A DNA stretch of 64,000 nucleotides, taken from Siphonodentalium dalli. Taxonomy: Eukaryota > Mollusca > Scaphopoda > Gadilida > Siphonodentaliidae. The DNA lies in NCBI GenBank assembly GCA_032622095.1, contig CP136064.1:178142247-178206246 (forward strand). Reading direction: 5' to 3'. Positions 57,195 through 64,000 of the stretch are shown piece after piece. Each line of letters starts with the position of its first letter. The first letter of the stretch is position 1. A program made the translations under genes and the position numbers. The notes beneath the pieces are model-generated. The model searched no databases and was not told the origin of the DNA. It was given only the letters and a program-made list of their open reading frames with translations.

Positions 57195-57770
57195 ATGACA
57201 AGAAAAATAACTCCATCCTATTTATCCAATATGATTCCACCAGATTCTATGTCGTCTGGTTATAATTTTAGGCATGCTAGTATTCATCCACCTGACAGTA
57301 ATAGGAATGCGTATATGGACACATTTCTACCGTCAACCACACGTGCTTGGAATAGTTTACCCGACTCAGTAAAGATGACCCCTTCGTTGAAAGAATTTAA
57401 ACGGACCCTAAATGTTGATCGTTCAAAAATAGCCAAATTTTACTATCAAAGTTACTCCAGGAAAGCACAAGTTTATCATACTAGAATTAGATTAGGCTGT
57501 AGTAACCTGAATAAAGACCTCGTCGTAAACCACTTGGAAGATTCTCCGTTCTGTTCCTGTGGTGATTATGAAATTGAATCGGCATACCACTTCTTTTTTC
57601 ATTGTCCTCTGTATACTCAAGAGAGAATAGAGCTCATGTCCGCGCTACCAACAAGCAGAATATCAATTGATATCCTATTATATGGCTCAAGTGAACTTTC
57701 TGATCGTCTCAATACTCAGATCTTTGTCGCCGTACAAAAGTTCATTTTACAAACTCGGCGTTTCTCATAA
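57195..57770 (+). CDS. C-terminal region of a CR1/L2-like LINE ORF2 (truncated)
   Basis: 191 codons with no stops. It contains LPSTTRAWNSLPDSV and SLKEFKRTLN, a motif common near the end of CR1/L2-type reverse transcriptases. Then comes CSCGDYEIESAYHFFFHCPL, the C-x-C...H...C knuckle that follows the RT domain, and FVAVQKFILQTRRF before the stop. The RT catalytic core is missing, so the Met shown is only the first in frame. The open frame suggests a fairly recent insertion. Clade is inferred. Confidence 0.75.
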   Translation: MTRKITPSYLSNMIPPDSMSSGYNFRHASIHPPDSNRNAYMDTFLPSTTRAWNSLPDSVKMTPSLKEFKRTLNVDRSKIAKFYYQSYSRKAQVYHTRIRLGCSNLNKDLVVNHLEDSPFCSCGDYEIESAYHFFFHCPLYTQERIELMSALPTSRISIDILLYGSSELSDRLNTQIFVAVQKFILQTRRFS

Positions 57771-58149
57771 CCATGATGAGTCGTACGATCGCCGGGCCAT
57801 GCAATACACCACTATATGTAATTAAGTATTTGTTTTATCACATTATCTGTATTGTGTGCTCTGGTGGGGTCGATTCGTCATTTCTCAATGGAATTTTAAT
57901 GAAATGGAATTTAATAATTTCCAATCGAGTGCCAACCATTCTCCGTGTCACTGGGCCACTCCCCATGAAATTAAGTCATTGTTTCGTCATATTACATCAT
58001 ATAATGCTTAAGTACGCTTCTAACCAATTATTTAAATTTTAATATTAATTAACAGTTCAAGTAGTTTGATTGTTTTTTTCTCGCATTTCCTCCACGTGGG
58101 CCGCGATGCGTTTCGATTTGATTTTGATTTGATTTTGATTGTTTCATGG

Positions 58150-58538
58150 TTCTTAAATAGTATATGTTATAAATACAAAAGTTGTGTAACTAAAATATAA
58201 TTATACGGTACTTCGCTTCACTCCCCTCTTTCGTTTTGGCCGATGTCCGGTATGCAATACCAATTAACTTGACAAACGTTCTTCCTTCCTGCACTCTATC
58301 CCTCTACCCCCTCCTTGAACAATATTTTTTCGGATCTAACATGTTATCCCCGTCTGCTAAATTTACCCTATATGGTATCTACCCTGATACCAAGGGTAAA
58401 CTTCCTGCTCCGAGGAAAAGACTTTATAAAAGCCTTTTAGGCTTGTTGTCCAATCCCCGTTTTGAATTTTATTATTACTTATGTCAATTTGTTTGAATGT
58501 ATTACATGTTTTGTTCGAAATTAAATATTGTTTACACC
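58150..58538 (+). other. Unexplained segment between LINE tract and right TSD
   Basis: An 86-codon frame (58236-58496: LTNVLPSCTLSLYPLLEQYF..) has no family I recognise. It contains a short inverted stretch (TACCCTGATACCAAGGGTA). It could be LINE 3' UTR, a second insertion or a transduced flank. Confidence 0.4.
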
Positions 58539-58571
58539 AGATAGTCGGTGTCGATCTGGAAGTGGATGTTC

Positions 58572-58883
58572 TCAGGTGGTAGGTAGAACTCGGTAGGTGA
58601 CAGGCTCATCAGGGGGTAGTTCATCGTCGCAAGGCAGGTCAGGGTCTACTATCGACGTCTCCATTGGTTCAGGTTGACGTATGATGGCGATTCGATGTGG
58701 CAGGGCGAAGTCTAAGTTCAAGTCGTCTGAAGTCTGGTCTGATGATGGCTGAGGCGATGAGGTGGCATTGGTAGTATCGTCGTCGTTGATAACGTCCATG
58801 GCATCCGACAGTCGTTGAGACGTATCATCGGCTTCTTCGCGTAGCATGTCAGTGGCAATGGTATCTGAGTCACAGTCCATCAT
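58572..58883 (-). pseudogene. N-terminal part of the MULE/FLYWCH-type ORF
   Basis: An acidic, Ser/Thr/Asp-rich leader (MMDCDSDTIATDM...) is followed by HRIAIIRQPEPMETS and EPVTYRVLPTT, like the region preceding a FLYWCH domain. A stop follows and the FLYWCH core is absent, so an internal deletion or frameshift is likely. Confidence 0.5.
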
Positions 58884-58980
58884 TGATGCTAAGTCGAGGA
58901 TGTCGTCGGTAGAATTTCGAGAAGTGTCTGCATGGCCTGTTGGATATAATTTATATTATAATTTTTTTATTATAATTATA

Positions 58981-59170
58981 TATTTACAAGGTGATTTACA
59001 GAACACAGAACCGTAAGTATACAATAATTACTTGTCTTTGCAAGCCGTAGTATATTTATTATATATCTATTATATATTTACATGGTATTTATATAGATTT
59101 AAAAATATTACAAAGTGATTTACAGAACACAAGACCGTAAGTATACAATAATTACCTGTCTTTGCAAGGC
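58981..59170. repeat. Tandem duplication of ~65 bp within the MULE element
   Basis: GTGATTTACAGAACACA and CCGTAAGTATACAATAATTA, then TGTCTTTGCAAG, occur at about 58990-59043 and again at about 59115-59169. Confidence 0.7.
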
Positions 59171-60282
59171 TTGCAAATGAAATTAAGGGCGACGGTCCCT
59201 CGTTTCGCATGAAAATACTGCACGTGGTCGATTCCAGTGTCACATAGTCGGTGTTGCCAGCGCCCACAAACATCACAATCAACCTCCAGTTAACATCAGT
59301 GAGATGAATCCCGATCACTAAGTGTTGTGATAACACACTGTGATAATGAACCATTTGCATCAAACGTTTGTTTTGAAAGCACCCCTTTTAATTAGTCTTC
59401 ACTTACCTTAAGTGCCGTTCAGTTGTCAAAACATCGTGTCATTCTTTATCTCAGTCCACGCATTGACATAATTAATGAATAAACACATGTTTTGTTGATC
59501 AAAATCTTTAATAATATATCATCAAAGAACATAAAAGAACATAATCACTATTAACAATTTCGGGACAACCCGCCCTCATTTATCGGGACAACCCGCCCCC
59601 AAAACAGCATAGGGGCGGGTTGTCTCGGGGGCGGGTAGTCCCGTTCCCCTAGTACTACTACTAGTAGTAGTACTACTAGTAGATGGGCGCGAAGCGCCCG
59701 GGAATGGGGATGGTCGAAAAGATCGAGTGATCTTCTCCTTCATCCCACCAGTTTTTGGGGCGAGCTGGCCCAGCTTTTATTCAGTGATTCACGGTCATTG
59801 GCATTAATTATAATTTAGATTAGGCAATTTATTATTTATAATTTTATTTATCAAATATCAATTTAAATTTTATCATATTTTTTTGACAAATTTTGTTAAA
59901 CTTAATGTTATGATTTACCCAACTCCCAGATCCACAGGGAAATTCCTTCAAGCACAGAGTTTTTAACTGATTCTCGAATGCCGAGAATGCAGCACTCGAA
60001 GGACTGAACGCTGTCATCCTGTGAACATCTATTTTTCAAAAGTTTGTTTTCTTTGGTAACACGGCGTCCATTTTGACGCTAAATTCGGACTTCCGCTGTT
60101 AAGGTAAATTGAAAACCAAGTAAAGGATTGGGAAACGAACAGGAACAGAACTCAGTTCCCGGTAATGATTGAATGTGTATCAATTGGTGAACTTTTGTGC
60201 ATACAATGCGAGCAGATTTACATATATATGGCAAGAAACATGAGCAAACAGTTAAGGGGACCATATGTGTTTGTCCCATGTA

Positions 60283-60607
60283 GAAAGTCTTGGGACAGAG
60301 CGGGACAAGCGTTACAGACCGAAGCTGATCAATATAGAAGACATGTGTTTCTAGTGTTTATAAATCTGCGTATCAGTAGAAACTCTTGGGACAGAGCGGG
60401 ACAGGTGCCACAGAAGCTTATATAATCAATGTTATCTCGAGTTATCTGCGTCCCAGTAGTAACCCTTGGGGAAGAGCAGGACAAACGTTACATAATTTTA
60501 TAGAATCGTTTTTAATTCTAGTGGTTATCTGCGTATCAATAGAAACTCTTGGGACAGAGCGAGACACGTGTTACAGAAGCTTAAAAAATCTTTTTTATTT
60601 CTAGTTA
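60283..60607 (+). repeat. Minisatellite block 1 (4 units of ~80 bp)
   Basis: Unit: TTATCTGCGTCCCAGTAGTA, ACCCTTGGGACAGAGCGGGA, CAAACGTTACAGAAGCTTAT, AGAATCGTTTTTATTTCTAG. Four diverged copies. Confidence 0.85.
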
Positions 60608-61310
60608 GCACGCCAGCGTGTATACTGTGCTTGAAAATATAAAAATCGACTGGTGTTATGGGGGATTATGGGGGATTAGGTCGATGTAAAAGTTAAAATG
60701 GGTCGCTTTAAAAGCTATAGTGTTACCCCGCTAAATAAAATAGTCCGACACAGATTAGCACATGTGCTTATATTGATATTACCACACCCTTTGGAAAGCA
60801 TGCAATCGTGTGGTAATCAAAGATGGATTTAGATTTGATACATAGGAGTAGTTTTGTCCGGGAAGTGTTTTGGACGGGTCAAATCGTTACCCCCGACACG
60901 ACCTTGACCTTTAAAATGGTCAATTCAAGATCAAATCGGATAAAACGGACGGATTTCGACGAAATTTTATACATAGGAGTCCTTTTCTCCGGGGAGTGTT
61001 TTGTAAGGGTCAATCATGACCCTGACCTGACCTTGACTTTCAAAATAGTCAATTCAAGGTCAAATCGCGCCTTTCGCCGGAAAGCAGATGGGAAACAGCC
61101 CGGACGAATTCGGGCCCACCAGCTAGTGTAATACAAAAGACAACTTGAAGAATGTAATGTATAACACGAGAAACGGGAAAACTTGATATATGGAAGTATC
61201 CAAATTTCCCACATGGAATTTGAAAGCTAGTTTATATTATAATTATATTATAATTTATATTTATGGCTAATAATATGATCTTGGTGGCGTTACCATTTCT
61301 GACTATGGTT
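60608..61310 (+). other. Spacer between minisatellite blocks 1 and 2
   Basis: Begins GCACGCCAGCGTG. Contains two copies of a TE-like phrase (CATAGGAGT..TTTTCTCCGG, TGACCTTGACTTTCAAAAT, GTCAATTCAAGGTCAAATCG) and ends near CCCACCAGCTAGTG. It is probably a transposon inserted into the minisatellite. No ORF of note. Confidence 0.45.
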
Positions 61311-61314
61311 TTCT

Positions 61315-61705
61315 TGTAGTTATCTGTGCCCCAGTCATTGGGACAGCGCGGGGCAGGCGTTATGTACAGCAACTTATAGAAGTGATTTTATTTCTCATCG
61401 TTATCTGCGTCCCAGTAGTAAGTTAGTAACCCTTGGGACAGAGCGGGACAAACGTTACAGAAAATTATAGATAGTTTTTATTTCTAGTGGTTATCTGCGT
61501 CGGAGTGCGTCCTGTGCAGCGGTACTTAACCTTGGGACATGTGTTACAGAAGCTTACAGAATCGTATTATTTCTAGTGGTTATCTGTGTCCCAGTAGTAG
61601 CCTAACCCTTGGGACAGCCTGAGCGCGGGACGGGACAAAAGTTACAGCAACTTATATATATAGAAGTGATTTTTATTTCTCATCGTTATCTGCGTCCCAA
61701 TAAGT
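61315..61705 (+). repeat. Minisatellite block 2 (4 units)
   Basis: Same unit as block 1, with variants TTATTTCTCATCGTTATC and GACAGCGCGGGGCAGGCG. Confidence 0.85.
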
Positions 61706-62280
61706 GATATCACTTACTCGCGGTGAATCCGCCATTTGGTCTCCGGAGGTCAAAGTTAACAAGTAGCATCTATTTTTAGCATATGACTAAAGTCTGGGAA
61801 TTCCCAAAATAAAATGGCAACAGGTCGTTACCGAATCGCAGGTGCGAGAACTTCATAAAACTAATTAAACACTCACCCTGAATACATACAATACGTAGGT
61901 TTCGCACAGTAGATGGATTGGATGTATCACGTAAGTTTTTGAGTTATTTTTTTAACGCAAGAACTCGCTATTTATCAGTAACTTATGGGAAGTTCGTTGA
62001 CAAAAAAGGGCGTTTGAATGTCTGCATCGTCACCAGATCCTAACTCTATAGATGACATGGTCACAAAACAATTCTTAAACACGTAGTTGCACTGAGAATA
62101 AATGAAATTAGGCCATAAAATGTTGATAACAAATTCTCGCACTCAGCTGTCGAATGTTTACAAATGGATGCTACTTCTCAACTTTGACCTTTTACCGGCT
62201 TTTACCGGTGGGTGGGATAAAAAGTTAGGAATCGGACCGTATGGAACCATCGGCCATCTTGAAAATCGCGAACCAGTAAT
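61705..62280. other. Spacer between minisatellite blocks 2 and 3
   Basis: Starts with a palindrome-like AAGTGATATCACTTA and a second copy of the 44.8-kb dispersed repeat (to about 61815). No gene seen. Confidence 0.45.
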
Positions 62281-62284
62281 AAGG

Positions 62285-62670
62285 CTTATAGTGACCATTG
62301 GGACAGAGCTGGACAAAAGATACCGTAGTTTATAGAATCGTTTTTATTTCTATTGGTTATTTGCGTCCCAGTAGTCACCCTTGGGACAGAGCGAGACAGG
62401 CGTTACATAAGCTTACAGATTCGTTTTCATTTCTAGTGCATGGTTATCTGTGTCCCAGCATTAACCCTTGGGACAGCGCGGGACAAGCTTTACAGACGTT
62501 TATAGAATCGTTTTTATCTCTAGTGATTATCTGCGTCCCAGTAGTAACCCTTGGGACAGAGCGGGGACAAACATTACAGCAACTTATATATATAGAATTG
62601 ATTTTTATTTCTCATCGTTATCTGCGTCCCAGTAGTAACCCTTGGGGCAGAACGGGACAAACCGATTGCA
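62285..62670 (+). repeat. Minisatellite block 3 (5 units)
   Basis: Same unit as blocks 1 and 2, ending GGGGCAGAACGGGACAAACC. Confidence 0.85.
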
Positions 62671-64000
62671 GGGCACGCTGGTGCAATATCTACCATTTTC
62701 CTTTATTTGGCTGCCATTAAGCTAAAGTGACAATAAATTGTTTATCCATTGAGCTAGAATATTCATATAAGTTATGGTATGCCTTACATTGCACAATTCT
62801 GCTCGTTTCTTTTTGAAATATGACTACAAATGGTGATTTTTGGTGAAATTTATACCGCGTTCTGTAAAATAAAATGTTTGAGTGATCGAAAGGGATTGGT
62901 ACCCACGAAATGACATATTTCATTGCTGGATTGATCAGTTAACTTAAAAAATACAAAATAAAGTCGCAATTCTCAACCAGTTCCAAACAGCAGAAACTAA
63001 TTTAGAAGATATCAGTGAAAATAGTTATTATAATTTTCAACTTCCGGCAGCCATTTTGGTGGCCATCTTGGACGTGGAGTTAAAAATGTAGCATTATGTC
63101 TTAGCTTCACAATAATATATACATTTGTATACATTTGTCAAGATTTTCTCTTAATAATTTGCACCAAACTGACTTATAGTGGCTCGTCTTAAAACGGCGG
63201 CCATGTTGGACGCCATCTTGTCATTTTGTTCGTGTTAACATTGCTTATGAGGGACATAATAAGAAAGAAAAGTTCAGAAGTTAAGAACTTAAGTCCTGTG
63301 TTCGGGGGTGCAGGGGTACCATATCAGATACAAGTATTACAAGACTATAATATGTGTTTTCATCACCGTTGCGTGACCTTTTGACCTCTGGTGACTTCAT
63401 CAATAAAACGTCATATTTTTTTTTTTTTGCTGCCAGTGGATAGAGTATTCAAATTCCTACAAAATGACACATCACAAAATCCCAATCACAATGACAGCAC
63501 TTATATGGGATATGAGTTTCCCCCACCCCACCATAATCGGAAAAAATGGTAACCGAGTAAGGCTAAACATTGGCCCAGTAGGCAGAGGCGGACTGGCCGA
63601 TCGGGAGACCGGAAAATTTCCCGATGGGCCGGAGGCCGGAAAAATTCTGATTCCACGTGATTTTCTATCAAGCGAGAATTCGATGGGGTTTTTTTACGGT
63701 TGGGGAGGGGGGGGGGTATATATGGTTGGGGCGCCCAACCACAACTTGGGGCGCGAATGAAGCCGACGTGGGCCGCCACATGTGTTGTGTAACCAGCACT
63801 CTTCTCACATAAATTCAAGAAGTGAATTCCATTTTATAACGGCGTCTGAGATTTCCAGATTGTAACCATATTTGGAACCGTCACTAAACAAGAATATATT
63901 GATTCGGAAATTAATCCACATGTAAAATGTTTTACTTCGGATAATGTGTACTGCCAATATATATATATAAATATATATCACCCGAGAAGCGGAAAACCGG
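62671..64000. other. No gene seen at the right end
   Basis: GCCATTTTGGTGGCCATCTT near 63050 and GGCGGCCATGTTGGACGCCA near 63196 are related phrases. Around 63580-63650 is a short inverted structure (GACTGGCCGATCGGGA against TCCCGATGGGCCGG), a common dispersed-repeat end. A G run lies near 63704-63716 and a TA run at about 63957-63980. Confidence 0.45.

Larger units (their letters stand above)
57164..58538 (+). mobile_element. Insert with LINE 3' part, 12-bp target-site duplication
   Basis: AGATAGTCGGTG at 57152-57163 is repeated at 58539-58550, and the MULE frame reads through if the insert and one copy are removed. The insert carries the end of a LINE ORF2 and a (TTTGATTTTGA)-type tract at about 58113-58140, then about 400 bp of further sequence of unknown origin before the right duplication. 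Confidence 0.75.
56911..59649 (-). mobile_element. Decayed MULE-type DNA transposon (interrupted)
   Basis: Ends at 56911-56947 and 59612-59649 are inverted copies sharing GACTACCCGCC(A/C)CCGAG and ACAACCCGCCCC. A subterminal GGGACAACCCGCCCC is repeated at both ends. The coding remnants are on the minus strand. CTAGTAGAT stands directly left of the element (56902-56910) and again at 59676-59684, a possible 9-bp duplication of MULE type separated from the right end by a CTA/TAG tract. Without the LINE insert it would be about 1.35 kb, so it is an internally deleted derivative. Confidence 0.7.
56821..59770. mobile_element. Outer 15-bp inverted-repeat bounds of a nested TE
   Basis: GGCCAGCTCGCCCCA at 56821-56835 is exactly complementary to 59756-59770. 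Between them lies the MULE-like element, which itself holds a LINE-bearing insert. Whether these are true ends of a third element is inferred. Confidence 0.5.

Noticed and set aside
59070-59363. 97-codon minus-strand ORF inside the MULE element
   Set aside because: No transposase motif, AT-rich, and it spans a recent local duplication.
62298-62720. 140-codon plus-strand ORF
   Set aside because: It is the translation of minisatellite units (repeated GQ/DRAGQ-type phrases), not a gene.

Overview
The window is nuclear DNA from an animal, most likely a marine lophotrochozoan such as a bivalve or other mollusc. The evidence for an animal is an intron-containing tRNA gene with internal Pol III boxes and a T5 terminator, a 14-exon protein gene with GT-AG introns, and very many DNA transposons, LINE ends and minisatellites. 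The mollusc suggestion rests on repeat styles I associate with that group and is weak.

Positions 1-11543 are one uninterrupted tandem array with a 358-bp unit. Each unit holds one tRNA-Lys(TTT) gene with a 22-nt intron and about 263 bp of spacer. There are 32 complete genes, all on the plus strand. The left edge of the window cuts the array, so the true copy number is higher. The right edge is abrupt at about 11543.

Positions 11544-17600 hold no gene I can support. They contain LINE ends in both orientations, a TE with a CATA tail, a TTAA-flanked hairpin MITE, an inverted-repeat family and palindromic TA-flanked MITEs.

Positions 17664-53067 (minus strand) carry one host gene, an orthologue of LRRC43. 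I could place 14 coding exons with matching splice phases, giving about 651 codons. This includes the start Met (with an in-frame stop just upstream), five leucine-rich repeats, a cap and a lysine-rich C-terminal tail. The only break is an apparent 1-base deletion in exon 4. The introns are packed with transposable elements: a TTAA MITE family with paired perfect hairpins, nine copies of a palindromic TA-flanked MITE (a few lie just outside the gene), a second TTAA MITE family with nested insertions, a 1327-bp inverted-repeat element whose empty site survives in a paralogous copy, and several tandem-repeat blocks.

Positions 53068-64000 hold no intact gene that I recognise. They contain a 34-bp perfect inverted repeat, a broken THAP-like coding remnant, a nested structure at 56.8-59.8 kb (outer inverted repeat, then a decayed MULE-type transposon, then a LINE-bearing insert with a 12-bp target duplication), and a 13-unit minisatellite split into three blocks. 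The two host components, the tRNA-Lys array and LRRC43, show no sign of functional linkage beyond adjacency.
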